Below the pieces are notes generated by a model. The model was not told the DNA's origin, made no database searches, and worked only from the letters and a program-made list of their open reading frames with translations. Below are positions 14,304-21,211 of a stretch of DNA of 50,647 nt, piece after piece. This DNA is from a virus. Every line of letters begins with the position of its first letter. The first letter of the stretch is position 1. The stretch spans positions 1-50,647 of IMG/VR virus record IMGVR_UViG_3300050138_000100. One strand, 5' to 3'. The translations under genes and the position numbers were made by a program.

Positions 14304-14840
14304 CTATCCTATTTTACCATTAAGCTCCGACTTATTAACCAACCAGAGTAGTATTCTCGTCAGCTCGTCCGACTTATCTTCACGCATATCGGTAATTGTC
14401 CTATACCAGGACCCGCCGAAAACCAGCTCGAACAGCGCCGGCTGCCAGCGGCCTTTATCGGCGTGTACTACCGGCACGTGCACCGCGTCGCATAGGCAAA
14501 TCAGATTCCACTGCTCGTTGCACTCATGCTCGGACAGGTAAATGATATGGTGGGCGTGCCGGCGGATTCCACAGACGTGCGGGACCACGCCTACTAACTG
14601 GCAGACGTAATTTACGCGCTGTTTGCACTCAAGCTTGGCTGCGGTTCGCTCGGCTGGCTCGGCCGGTTTGCGATGAAGTCGCGGATTAGCGGTTCGCGGT
14701 TTCGCATGGGCTGCGTACCTTTTGGTTGCAGCGCCTTTGCGAGCGCAAGCAGGAGAGCAATAGCGATCGGTTGACCGATACGGCCGAAATTCATTCGGGC
14801 ACTCCCTACATTTTTTTAATTTAACTTGCGGTGTCTCCAT
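14304..14840 (-). CDS. NinG-like zinc/HNH recombination protein, 178 aa
   Basis: Residues near 11-33 read CRECPNEFRPYRSTDRYCSP with a further Cys, the paired zinc motif of lambda NinG (Rap); the C-terminal half has CGIRRHAHHIIYLSEHECN and WNLICLCDAVH, an HNH-like core. Rap is a structure-specific endonuclease aiding lambda Red recombination, which fits the Bet/exonuclease pair nearby. Start uncertain: GGAGACA follows the ATG at 14840, so a GTG at 14852 or a non-AUG start after it is possible. Ends in TAG. Confidence 0.8.
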   Translation of the reverse strand: METPQVKLKKCRECPNEFRPYRSTDRYCSPACARKGAATKRYAAHAKPRTANPRLHRKPAEPAERTAAKLECKQRVNYVCQLVGVVPHVCGIRRHAHHIIYLSEHECNEQWNLICLCDAVHVPVVHADKGRWQPALFELVFGGSWYRTITDMREDKSDELTRILLWLVNKSELNGKIG

Positions 14841-14860
14841 AAATGTTTTCACCTATCTGA

Positions 14861-14889
14861 ACATTAGCATATTACAAACTCCGGTACAA
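14861..14889 (-). promoter_or_regulatory. Probable promoter
   Basis: Minus strand TTGTAC, 17 bases, TAATGT, ahead of the NinG-like gene. Weaker match than the others. Confidence 0.5.
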
Positions 14890-14897
14890 TGTGATTT

Positions 14898-15074
14898 TTA
14901 TTCGGCGGGTTCAATCGGCACAAGCTCAACCATCGTATCGAGCAAACTGTCGATAATCGCCATCGACTTCTCGGCGCCATGCTGGTCGGCGATATCCTTC
15001 GCTGCTATCCAAGTCCAGCGTTCAGCTTCAATCGCGTTAATAATTACTTCGCGGCCGTCGTCAACCTCAACCAT
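14898..15074 (-). CDS. Small acidic protein, 58 aa
   Basis: ATG 15074 overlaps the end of the upstream gene and has GGAGAG nine bases before; a GTG further upstream is less likely. Sequence MVEVDDGREVIINAIEAE, then a helix; acidic. Function unknown. Confidence 0.65.
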   Translation of the reverse strand: MVEVDDGREVIINAIEAERWTWIAAKDIADQHGAEKSMAIIDSLLDTMVELVPIEPAE

Positions 15075-15258
15075 TTTGTATGCTCTCCGGCAGCTCCACG
15101 CCTTCACCGACGTGATAAGCCGGAGTGCTCCACTCGCTGCTGACTATCGTGCAACCGAACTCGCCGAGCTTCTGCACGTGTTCCGGCTCCGCCTGGCGGC
15201 GCATGGCTTCTTCGGCTTCCTGCTCCTTTAACTCTTTAGCACGATTGTAGGGTTTCAT
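15067..15258 (-). CDS. Hypothetical protein, 63 aa
   Basis: Begins MKPYNRAKELKEQEAEEAMR (charged helix), then a beta-like part with EFGCTIVSSEW. No clear RBS: TAAAAT sits only six bases before the ATG, so a leaderless message is conceivable. Function unknown. Confidence 0.6.
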   Translation of the reverse strand: MKPYNRAKELKEQEAEEAMRRQAEPEHVQKLGEFGCTIVSSEWSTPAYHVGEGVELPESIQNG

Positions 15259-15530
15259 ACAACCATTTTATCACGGCGGCACAATCCCGCCTTTCCCCTG
15301 CTAGGCTTTGGTGAAGTTGAAAACTATTATCTGTAGCGTTTGAGCGACTTAACCCGATTTAGCTTCCCCAACCATACGGCCGTCTCGTGGTGTCGTTGCG
15401 TGTGCTCTGCAGATGGCCCGGGTGACGTAGCAGGCGGTCGTAGTATCAGAGCCGGGACTAAAGCACAGCACGCGATCATTACGTCTTTGTTGTCAGGAGA
15501 TCGTACAACTCCTTTTTGCTACCGATATAT

Positions 15531-15559
15531 TTGCAAAAGTAAACAAGCCGTGATAAACT
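15531..15559 (+). promoter_or_regulatory. Plus-strand promoter candidate
   Basis: TTGCAA, 17 bases, TAAACT on the plus strand, opposite to all genes. Predicted start near 15566, at the first CAGTCACGTT repeat. Confidence 0.5.
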
Positions 15560-15565
15560 GAAAGC

Positions 15566-15619
15566 TCAGTCACGTTTCGTAATTTAAGAACTTCGCGTCA
15601 ACGAGGTTCTTTTTCTTTT
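15566..15619 (+). ncRNA. Putative short plus-strand RNA ending in an intrinsic terminator
   Basis: About 54 bases from the predicted start to a terminator: stem AAGAACTTCG/CGAGGTTCTT (10 bp with one G-U pair, loop cgtcaa) followed by TTTCTTTT. No reading frame fits. This would be the only plus-strand transcript in the genome. Confidence 0.45.
15586..15619 (+). terminator. Intrinsic terminator, plus strand
   Basis: Ten-base-pair stem with a six-base loop followed by a U-rich tail on the plus strand only. On the minus strand no U-run follows the stem. Confidence 0.7.
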
Positions 15620-15691
15620 ACGCCTGTTATAAAACAGTCACGTTCCATAATCAGGTCATTCAATATTAGCACAAGCTGCCCCAGCGGCAAG

Positions 15692-16171
15692 TTAGATTAC
15701 GTTGTTCTGGTTATACTTCGCGTACTGGGCCTGCGTGTCGAGCTGCTTTTCGATCAGCGTGGCCTGCTTACGGACGCTGGTAAACATGTCGTCAAAATAT
15801 CCCCATATCACCTTCGCGGCTTCGTGATCTGCCCTGGCTTGAATTAACGCCATCTCTGCCTCGATAACTTCCTTCTGTTCGAGCACCCAGGCTTTGCGGT
15901 CGGCGTCGCTTGATAACTCCAACACTTCTTTTTTAGCGACCGCGATCATCTGCTGCTTCGCCATTACCCGTTTCAGATCGAACTCGGCCTGCTGCAACTT
16001 GCTACGGCTGCTATGCACGAGTTTTGACGCCTCTACTTTCTGTCGAGGTAATCTCGTTAGTTGAAACGTGATTTGCGCCTGAGACAGGCCCTGCGTAGCT
16101 TTAACGACCTGTTTGATCGTGCTTATACTGCTCTGAATATCCAGCGGCTTGTTGCGCTTCTTGTCTGCCAT
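15692..16171 (-). CDS. Coiled-coil protein, 159 aa
   Basis: Long helical stretches (SSRSKLQQAEFDLKRVMAKQ; LEQKEVIEAEMALIQARAD). Start ATG 16171 with GGAGACAACGCA. The upstream gene ends in TAG seven codons before this ATG in the same frame, so amber readthrough would fuse the two. Possibly a recombination accessory protein by position; unproven. Confidence 0.75.
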   Translation of the reverse strand: MADKKRNKPLDIQSSISTIKQVVKATQGLSQAQITFQLTRLPRQKVEASKLVHSSRSKLQQAEFDLKRVMAKQQMIAVAKKEVLELSSDADRKAWVLEQKEVIEAEMALIQARADHEAAKVIWGYFDDMFTSVRKQATLIEKQLDTQAQYAKYNQNNVI

Positions 16172-16192
16172 TGCGTTGTCTCCTTGAGCTGG

Positions 16193-16498
16193 CTAGGCTT
16201 TTTGCTGCTGCACTATAGCAGCGACTTCGGCGTCAGTCTTCAACACGTCCATCGGGTAGGACCGGTTGCTGCCATCGTAGCCGATAACAGTCGCTTCTGC
16301 GCTGTCGGCTGAAACAGCAATGACTTCCGAGCGCCGGTAGCCGCTTTCGCTCTCCGCGTGCTTATAACTCGCGTAGTCGCCAACCTTGAACTTGGCGCTG
16401 CCAGCCTGATTGCTCGGTTCGTCGTTCTTGCCTTCGTCCGAGTAATTTGCGCCAGTACCTGGCTTCGGGTCTTTGTTGTCTTGGCTATCGTCGCGCAT
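16193..16498 (-). CDS. Small protein with SH3/KOW-like C-terminus, 101 aa
   Basis: N-terminal 35 residues are hydrophilic and disordered; FKVGDYASYKHAESESG and RRSEVIAVSADSAEATVIG look like a small beta-barrel. Start ATG 16498 behind GGAGACGACATT. TAG stop, in frame with the next gene. Function unknown. Confidence 0.7.
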   Translation of the reverse strand: MRDDSQDNKDPKPGTGANYSDEGKNDEPSNQAGSAKFKVGDYASYKHAESESGYRRSEVIAVSADSAEATVIGYDGSNRSYPMDVLKTDAEVAAIVQQQKA

Positions 16499-16533
16499 AA
16501 TGTCGTCTCCTTGCTTAATCAATAACTCTTAGC

Positions 16534-17127
16534 TTACACTACTCGCTTCTTCTGAACAATCCGCGTGCCAGGCACGGCAATGCCGGGCTTCTTGTTATCG
16601 CCGGACTTGATACCGAGCACGTCGGTCCGCAGCTTGCCGTGGTCGATCGTCCAATACTTGCGCGGGATTTTGGTTTCGTCGGCTACCACAACGTCGGTAA
16701 ACGTCGTAATCGACACGCCCGGCTCGCTGGTCGTCAACGTATCGAGCTTCTCCATCATCTCCAGCGCTTTGTCCGGCGTGATCTCGGCGTTCTCCAGCTT
16801 TTGCTGAATCTCCTCGATCTTTGCCGCGTTCTTGCCTTCGTACTGATTCACGAACTCTGTCAGCTGCTTCTGGATAGTGCTTTTGGCTGAGCCTAGCTCC
16901 TGTTCCAGCGGCTTAAACATGCCCGTGAAGGTTTTGAGGGCTTCGTTCATAGGCTTGGTTACGGCCTCTTTCTTGGCCTTGACCTGCTTCTCGAAATGCT
17001 TGGCGTGCGCGAAGATTTTCAGCCCTTCGTGAAACGCGGCCGGCGTCCCGATTTTTTTCGGGACCACAATCTCTTTCGACTGCGTCTCGAGCTCGACCAA
17101 TTCTTGCTTAACTTTGTCTCCTGCCAT
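16534..17127 (-). CDS. Conserved phage coiled-coil protein, 197 aa
   Basis: Residues 40-125 are coiled coil; the C-terminus IPRKYWTIDHGKLRTDVL and IAVPGTRIVQKKRVV matches a motif common in early phage proteins of unknown function, often near single-strand annealing genes. Start ATG 17127 with GGAGACAACGCT; an upstream in-frame start would encode the RBS. Promoter at 17156-17184. Confidence 0.8.
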   Translation of the reverse strand: MAGDKVKQELVELETQSKEIVVPKKIGTPAAFHEGLKIFAHAKHFEKQVKAKKEAVTKPMNEALKTFTGMFKPLEQELGSAKSTIQKQLTEFVNQYEGKNAAKIEEIQQKLENAEITPDKALEMMEKLDTLTTSEPGVSITTFTDVVVADETKIPRKYWTIDHGKLRTDVLGIKSGDNKKPGIAVPGTRIVQKKRVV

Positions 17128-17155
17128 AGCGTTGTCTCCTTGTTTAACTTCTTTC

Positions 17156-17184
17156 ATTATAGCACACGCGTCCCTGTTAATCAA
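17156..17184 (-). promoter_or_regulatory. Sigma70-like promoter
   Basis: Minus strand TTGATT, 17 bases, TATAAT, overlapping the end of the upstream gene (stop at 17185). Confidence 0.75.
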
Positions 17185-17370
17185 TTACTGATATTTGTCG
17201 ACCAGCTCCCTAACAATTTTTGCGAGCGCTTCGATCTTGGCTTCTAAAATACCGTGTAACTCGCCTAGCGTTTTGCCGTCAAACTCTTTGCCGTCAAACT
17301 CTTTTGCGTCAGTTTTACAGTCCTCTATTATCAGATCTAGCACCCTGAGCGTATCAGTTTTACTCGCCAT
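17185..17370 (-). CDS. Small helical protein, 61 aa
   Basis: Contains an in-frame DNA repeat giving KEFDGKEFDGK (17280-17300), then a coiled helix (LHGILEAKIEALAKIVREL). Start overlaps the upstream stop by 11 bases. Function unknown. Confidence 0.65.
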   Translation of the reverse strand: MASKTDTLRVLDLIIEDCKTDAKEFDGKEFDGKTLGELHGILEAKIEALAKIVRELVDKYQ

Positions 17371-17506
17371 CTTTAACCTCTACCAATTCCCAGCCCGGTC
17401 CGTAACCTGACGTATTGCCTTGCTCGATCAAGTCAGCGATTCGTCGCAAACAGTCAGGCCAGTCTACGATCGGGCCTTCGTCTAAAATGCTAATGCTGTA
17501 GCTCAT
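17360..17506 (-). CDS. Small acidic protein, 48 aa
   Basis: Reads MSYSISILDEGPIVDW and ends WELVEVKDGE. ATGA-type overlap with the upstream gene and an 11-base overlap with the next. No family recognised. Confidence 0.6.
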   Translation of the reverse strand: MSYSISILDEGPIVDWPDCLRRIADLIEQGNTSGYGPGWELVEVKDGE

Positions 17507-17838
17507 GCGTAAACCACCTCTCCGAACAGCGCCAGCTGCACGATACAGTCAGCGTCAGCAGCGTCCATATCGTCGAAATTACTACGATCGTAAAGCTCCA
17601 CGCCTTTCAAAAACTTCTTGAGCGTCAGCGTCAGCCATTTTTCATCTTCGGTATCGTATATTTTTATCTTGCTACCGCGCGTTAAGCACTCACTGATAGC
17701 CGTAGCGCCCTCTGGCATTTTTGACGGCACAATATCAACGGTGCTGGCCCAATAGCTAATGCCACTATACAGCGCAGCGTCGAGCACATTGTCAACCTGC
17801 TCTGACGTAATCGTCTTCGTAAAACTATGCTTTTTCAT
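17503..17838 (-). CDS. Hypothetical protein, 111 aa
   Basis: Contains VDNVLDAALYSGISYWASTV and ALFGEVVYA. The pattern of a helix then ISYWA and a C-terminal acidic helix resembles uncharacterised phage proteins. It is coupled to neighbours by four-base overlaps. Confidence 0.75.
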   Translation of the reverse strand: MKKHSFTKTITSEQVDNVLDAALYSGISYWASTVDIVPSKMPEGATAISECLTRGSKIKIYDTEDEKWLTLTLKKFLKGVELYDRSNFDDMDAADADCIVQLALFGEVVYA

Positions 17839-17996
17839 ACCAGCTCGCTTTCATGATTAACACCCTGCCTGTATAATTCGTCCACCAACCAGCCAGCAGA
17901 AGCGCGATCAGCGCCGCTACCTACCAGTTCGTCTTCACTGTTAAAGACTAGCCACTCACCTCTGTCCTCTTGTAGTCTGTAGCCTTTGTAATTCAT
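17835..17996 (-). CDS. Small protein, 53 aa
   Basis: MNYKGYRLQEDRGEWLVFNS looks like a small beta-sheet domain, followed by a helix AGWLVDELYRQG. ATGA overlaps on both sides. Function unknown. Confidence 0.65.
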   Translation of the reverse strand: MNYKGYRLQEDRGEWLVFNSEDELVGSGADRASAGWLVDELYRQGVNHESELV

Positions 17997-18175
17997 GCTA
18001 TCGCCTCTCTGACTTCTTGAACTATGTTCATAGCGACGGCGTCGACCACACCGCTGTAATCTGAAAAGGTTAATTCTCCCAGATCGCCTGCCCGGTCTTG
18101 GGCGATAAGCTCATGAATTTGCTCGGCCACTTTGTTGACCAATAAAGCTGATTCTACTACCTGTGTTGCTGTCAT
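17993..18175 (-). CDS. Small helical protein, 60 aa
   Basis: First gene of the 18.2-kb operon, with GGAGACAACGAC directly before ATG 18175, the best match to the loop at 14240-14302. Two predicted helices; no family recognised. Confidence 0.7.
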   Translation of the reverse strand: MTATQVVESALLVNKVAEQIHELIAQDRAGDLGELTFSDYSGVVDAVAMNIVQEVREAIA

Positions 18176-18214
18176 GTCGTTGTCTCCTTTGATACTGCTT
18201 ATGTTTATACTTAT

Positions 18215-18243
18215 ATCATATCAAGCAGTACCCCTGTTGTCAA
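18215..18243 (-). promoter_or_regulatory. Strong sigma70-like promoter
   Basis: Minus strand TTGACA, 17 bases, TATGAT. Spacer nearly identical to that at 12996-13024. Confidence 0.85.
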
Positions 18244-18248
18244 GGGTT

Positions 18249-18962
18249 TTATACCTGTGAATCGAACTTTACGGCAACGGCCCGGCTGTGCCAGCCGACG
18301 TCTTTCGGACCGTCCTTTTGAGCCCACGCGCTGAACGCGTACATAGCCTCGAAGTCGATCTGCCCGAACTTGCCGATTTTCTTGAGCCACCAGAGCATAC
18401 TGTTGTGGTTCAAATGCCCGTGATCGCCGTCGGTATCATGCGCCTGGTCCGGCGATGTGCTGCCATTTGCAATAAAGAAGCCGTAACGGGCGTGCTGGGC
18501 CATGAAATGCAACACCCGGTCGACGTCTTCATTCATAATGTGCTCCAGGAATTCACACGCTGTCACCAGGTCGACTTTAGCCGGCGTTTGGTATTTCCAT
18601 GTGTCTCCGTCCAAAGCGTCGCCTATAGACACTCTACGTGCGTCGGCTGGTGTGATTCGGCTCAGCCGGTCCTTTGCCTTCAAAATTGCGTATTCGCTGA
18701 CGTCGAAGCCGGTGGCGTCGATATCGTTATCCAAAAACTCGCTGACGCTGAACCCGTACGCGCAGGCCACGTCAACCGCGCTGCCGATCGGCCCGTGCTT
18801 CTCGCGCACCGTCCTGATGATTGCCTTGTAAAGCATGCGGACGATCTGCTCAGTCGTCGAGTAATCGGCGTAGCCGCTGATAGTGCCGGCTTCAAAATAG
18901 TCCCGGCCATAAACTTTCGGATCGTACTTCCGGGCGTAATTATGTTCGTGCTTGTCTGCCAT
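18249..18962 (-). CDS. SAM-dependent methyltransferase, 237 aa
   Basis: Class I Rossmann methyltransferase pattern: AVDVACAYGFSVSEFL (motif I variant), DATGFDVSEYAILKAKDRL (acidic ribose-binding residue), KVDLVTACEFLEHIMNEDVD (motif IV). The target is unknown; the N-terminus YDPKVYGRDYF resembles small-molecule or sugar methyltransferases rather than DNA enzymes. Follows the DUF2786-like gene with a 23-base overlap. Confidence 0.85.
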   Translation of the reverse strand: MADKHEHNYARKYDPKVYGRDYFEAGTISGYADYSTTEQIVRMLYKAIIRTVREKHGPIGSAVDVACAYGFSVSEFLDNDIDATGFDVSEYAILKAKDRLSRITPADARRVSIGDALDGDTWKYQTPAKVDLVTACEFLEHIMNEDVDRVLHFMAQHARYGFFIANGSTSPDQAHDTDGDHGHLNHNSMLWWLKKIGKFGQIDFEAMYAFSAWAQKDGPKDVGWHSRAVAVKFDSQV

Positions 18963-19497
18963 CACCTATCGCCTTTCTTATTTCTACATCGTCTAGCATA
19001 TCAGATATCTTAGACTGCCGGTGCGCGCTTTTTAGTTCTTCTTCGCTAGGCTCGCGCATGTCTTTGGCGTCGTATTCGCTGTGCGGTAAATACAGATTGT
19101 GCTTCATCGCAAACGCACCAGGTAAATCTTTCAATATTCGAGCTTTCTCCTTGCGGTACGCTACCTGGTAAACTGCAAAAGCGTTCGCTGTCTCGATATA
19201 GCGCGCGGCAGTGCACGTAAAATAAATCCATAGTCGGTTTCTCGAGTAGCCCAAAATTATATGTTCGCGCGTCACTGCATACTTCGCTATCACATGAGCT
19301 AGAACATTAGCTTCACCTTTGTCGATCGCGTTCAAGCGGTACTCCTTCACTGCAACGCTGTTCATAACGTCGTCGTAATCAAGATTCTTCTCGGCACACA
19401 TTTTCTTGACCAGCCTGATAGCCGTCTCGCGCTCGCCGCCAACGCCTTGCTTCGCCAGCTCGATAATTTTCAGTGTCCGGTCGTCAATATCTTCCAT
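18940..19497 (-). CDS. DUF2786-like protein, 185 aa
   Basis: The N-terminus (IIELAKQGVGGERETAIRLV) resembles the helical start of DUF2786-type phage proteins, and ITREH/GYSRNRLWIYFTCTAA could be the adjoining beta part. Assignment is tentative. No catalytic motif seen. Confidence 0.6.
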   Translation of the reverse strand: MEDIDDRTLKIIELAKQGVGGERETAIRLVKKMCAEKNLDYDDVMNSVAVKEYRLNAIDKGEANVLAHVIAKYAVTREHIILGYSRNRLWIYFTCTAARYIETANAFAVYQVAYRKEKARILKDLPGAFAMKHNLYLPHSEYDAKDMREPSEEELKSAHRQSKISDMLDDVEIRKAIGDGRQART

Positions 19498-19506
19498 AAT
19501 TCCAGC

Positions 19507-19737
19507 TTACCTTCCTTCGTATTTCTTGGCTACCGCTTCGTGGTTAACCTGGCTCAATGCCTGCACCGCAAAGCCAAAGTACGCGGCGTCGGCCACTGTA
19601 TGCTGCCTCGGTTTATCAGCCAACTCGTTGCCGAGCTCCTGCATAAGCGCGTGCGCGATCTCAACCTGTTCCTTGAACGGTAGGCCGCGTAGCAGCGACT
19701 TGCAGGTGTGCTCGATGACTGTTTTGTCTTTCGCCAT
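19507..19737 (-). CDS. Hypothetical protein, 76 aa
   Basis: Start ATG 19737 (MAKDKTVIEHTC) two bases after the upstream TGA. Helical, with LRGLPFKEQVEIAHALMQEL. An upstream in-frame ATG would run through the small gene at 19739-19852 and is rejected. Function unknown. Confidence 0.7.
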   Translation of the reverse strand: MAKDKTVIEHTCKSLLRGLPFKEQVEIAHALMQELGNELADKPRQHTVADAAYFGFAVQALSQVNHEAVAKKYEGR

Positions 19738-19738
19738 A

Positions 19739-19852
19739 TCAGTACCCCGCGTCCTCGAGCAGGTGCTCGATCTCGTCTTCTGGAAAATCCATTGCTTCCA
19801 GCTCGGCTCGGATAGCCTCGGCCGTTTCGGTTTCGATATCTTGCTCACTCAT
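19739..19852 (-). CDS. Tiny acidic protein, copy 2, 37 aa
   Basis: Sequence ETAEAIRAELEAMDFPEDE and so on; resembles the product directly upstream (STAELIESELRAQGLSEAD), so the two look like a tandem duplication. Strong negative charge suggests a DNA mimic or a protein-binding inhibitor, as for many tiny phage proteins; this is inference. Confidence 0.65.
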   Translation of the reverse strand: MSEQDIETETAEAIRAELEAMDFPEDEIEHLLEDAGY

Positions 19853-19982
19853 CGCAGTCAGCCCCTAACATGTTGTCGATGTCGGCTTCGCTCAAGCCCT
19901 GGGCCCGTAGCTCGCTCTCGATCAGTTCGGCGGTCGATGGCTCAGCTTCTGCTGTCAACCCGCCTTCAAATAAATATTCCAT
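19845..19982 (-). CDS. Tiny acidic protein, copy 1, 45 aa
   Basis: First gene of its operon: promoter at 20007-20035 and GGAGACAACGCA. Shares the pattern TAExIxxEL-x(6)-E-x-(D/E)-I with the following gene, with which it overlaps by eight bases. Function unknown. Confidence 0.65.
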   Translation of the reverse strand: MEYLFEGGLTAEAEPSTAELIESELRAQGLSEADIDNMLGADCDE

Positions 19983-20006
19983 TGCGTTGTCTCCTTGACT
20001 TCTTTA

Positions 20007-20035
20007 ATTATAGCACTTTACTATCTGTTAGTCAC
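20007..20035 (-). promoter_or_regulatory. Sigma70-like promoter
   Basis: Minus strand GTGACT, 17 bases, TATAAT. The -10 is ideal and the -35 is a partial match. Confidence 0.6.
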
Positions 20036-20369
20036 TAGTTACGCGACCACCATAGACGGCCGACAGCAGCGGTATTAGCGCCGAAGCCGGAGCCTTGAGC
20101 TTGCCTATGTTACGCAGCACTCGGTAAACGCTTACTGTGCCGTCAGTCTCCCATATAGTCAGGCGCGTACCCCGGAAGCTGTCGATCTTAATAGCAGCTA
20201 TCTCAACGTTGCTGATGAGCCTTTTGCGGTTCATTATACTGGTCGGGGCTTTCAGATGGACGTCACCATTTTCGTAAAAATAGATCACGCAGTCACCTCT
20301 CGCTATAGACCCGAACTTCTTGCCATTGCTGTATTCGCACCTGGCGCGGTTTACATAAATTGTTTTCAT
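20028..20369 (-). CDS. Hypothetical beta-rich protein, 113 aa
   Basis: Contains YVNRARCEYSNGKKFGSIAR, CVIYFYENGDVHLKAPTS and RLTIWETDGTVSVYRVL, alternating strands suggesting a beta-barrel. RBS GGAGACAGCG before ATG 20369. No family recognised. Confidence 0.75.
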   Translation of the reverse strand: MKTIYVNRARCEYSNGKKFGSIARGDCVIYFYENGDVHLKAPTSIMNRKRLISNVEIAAIKIDSFRGTRLTIWETDGTVSVYRVLRNIGKLKAPASALIPLLSAVYGGRVTSD

Positions 20370-20379
20370 CGCTGTCTCC

Positions 20380-20472
20380 TTATTGGGCCAGCAATAGCCA
20401 CATGAACACGTAACTTACTGCTGCACCGATTGTTACTTTTCCCCACTCTTTTGCTGTCAATCCTAAAATCAT
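20380..20472 (-). CDS. Small membrane protein, 30 aa
   Basis: ATG 20472 follows GGAGaacaaa. Product MILGLTAKEWGKVTIGAAVS and a hydrophobic end (YVFMWLLLAQ): one membrane segment. Fits the pattern of short inner-membrane peptides in phage early regions. Confidence 0.6.
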   Translation of the reverse strand: MILGLTAKEWGKVTIGAAVSYVFMWLLLAQ

Positions 20473-20491
20473 TTTGTTCTCCATTTTTATG

Positions 20492-20707
20492 TTAGCGTAG
20501 CTCTTTGAACGTCAGCGGTCGGTACTTTTTATTGTACTTCTTGGCGATCAACTCGCCGCGCCGGTTCATTTCGTTAATTAAAACCATCGCCTTAGCCTTG
20601 TAAATCTCGTACGGTAGGCCCACGCTGCTGCGTCTGAGTGTCTCAAACATCTCGCGTAGCTCGCCGCCGGATAACTCGGTTAAATTGATGGTTTTGGTCT
20701 GTTCCAT
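20492..20707 (-). CDS. Small basic protein, 71 aa
   Basis: First gene after the lysis terminator, behind a strong promoter and GGAGACAACGCACT. Helical and basic (ELREMFETLRRSSVGLPYE; KKYNKKYRPLTFKELR). It may be among the first phage products made; function unknown. Confidence 0.75.
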   Translation of the reverse strand: MEQTKTINLTELSGGELREMFETLRRSSVGLPYEIYKAKAMVLINEMNRRGELIAKKYNKKYRPLTFKELR

Positions 20708-20744
20708 AGTGCGTTGTCTCCTTATCTTTTATGTTTATATATAA

Positions 20745-20772
20745 ATCATAGCAGACATGCACATTGTGTCAA
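20745..20772 (-). promoter_or_regulatory. Strong sigma70-like promoter
   Basis: Minus strand TTGACA, 16 bases, TATGAT, then a leader with ATAAACATAAAAG similar to that at 11.0 kb. Heads the early operon. Confidence 0.85.
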
Positions 20773-20810
20773 GGGTAATATCAGGGGTCAGAATACTTCT
20801 GTGGACAAAT

Positions 20811-20843
20811 GAAAAACGAGCCAACCCCTCGAGGTCAGCTCAT
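20811..20843 (-). terminator. Intrinsic terminator after the lysis genes
   Basis: Minus strand stem GAGCTGACC/GGTTGGCTC (9 bp, two G-U pairs) with a short loop, followed by GTTTTTC. A second hairpin GAGCAG/CTGCTC lies at about 20860-20880. Together they separate the late operon from the early promoter. Confidence 0.8.
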
Positions 20844-20919
20844 TTCCCTACCAAAACCCGAGAGCAGGGTCGATTCTGCTCACAAGGCCATTCTAGGTAG
20901 ATTTCATGTGAAAGTCAAC

Positions 20920-21201
20920 CTACACTTTAGGCGGTAGCTGCGCACCTGGACTGGCGGCTGGCGTAACGGCAGCGACAGCCGGCTTTTTGTCGTGCGTAAA
21001 GTACGCAGCGGCAAAATGCACCAGGCTAACCAGGGCGACACCGCCGGCTAGTATCTGCGTGATATTATCCTGAAAATTAACCGGCAACTGTACGCCGAGA
21101 GCGCTAGCTACTACTACTACGGCGGTCAGGATTAAACCTGTGACGCCGACGGCCTGGACTTTTGGCACAGGCGCTTTTGATGGCTGTTGATATGGTTGCA
21201 T
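20920..21201 (-). CDS. Holin-like protein, 93 aa
   Basis: Two hydrophobic segments, about residues 15-33 (VTGLILTAVVVVASALGV) and 45-65 (TQILAGGVALVSLVHFAAAY), with a polar tail, following the endolysin gene directly. That size, topology and position fit a phage holin that opens the membrane for the endolysin. RBS AAGGAG. Ends in TAG. Confidence 0.75.
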   Translation of the reverse strand: MQPYQQPSKAPVPKVQAVGVTGLILTAVVVVASALGVQLPVNFQDNITQILAGGVALVSLVHFAAAYFTHDKKPAVAAVTPAASPGAQLPPKV

Positions 21202-21211
21202 ATTTAACTCC

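Larger units (their letters stand above)
15259..15691. other. Largest non-coding region, with plus-strand signals and repeats
   Basis: About 430 bases with no convincing gene on either strand. It contains a plus-strand promoter and terminator (15531-15619), a second terminator-like plus-strand stem (AGGAG/CTCCT then TTTTT, near 15496-15517), and two direct repeats CAGTCACGTTTC (15567-15578) and CAGTCACGTTCC (15635-15646). An origin or control region is possible. Confidence 0.5.

Noticed and set aside
15340-15561. Plus-strand 73-codon frame in the large gap
   Set aside because: TTG start without RBS and no recognisable protein pattern; it crosses the terminator-like stem and the plus-strand promoter.
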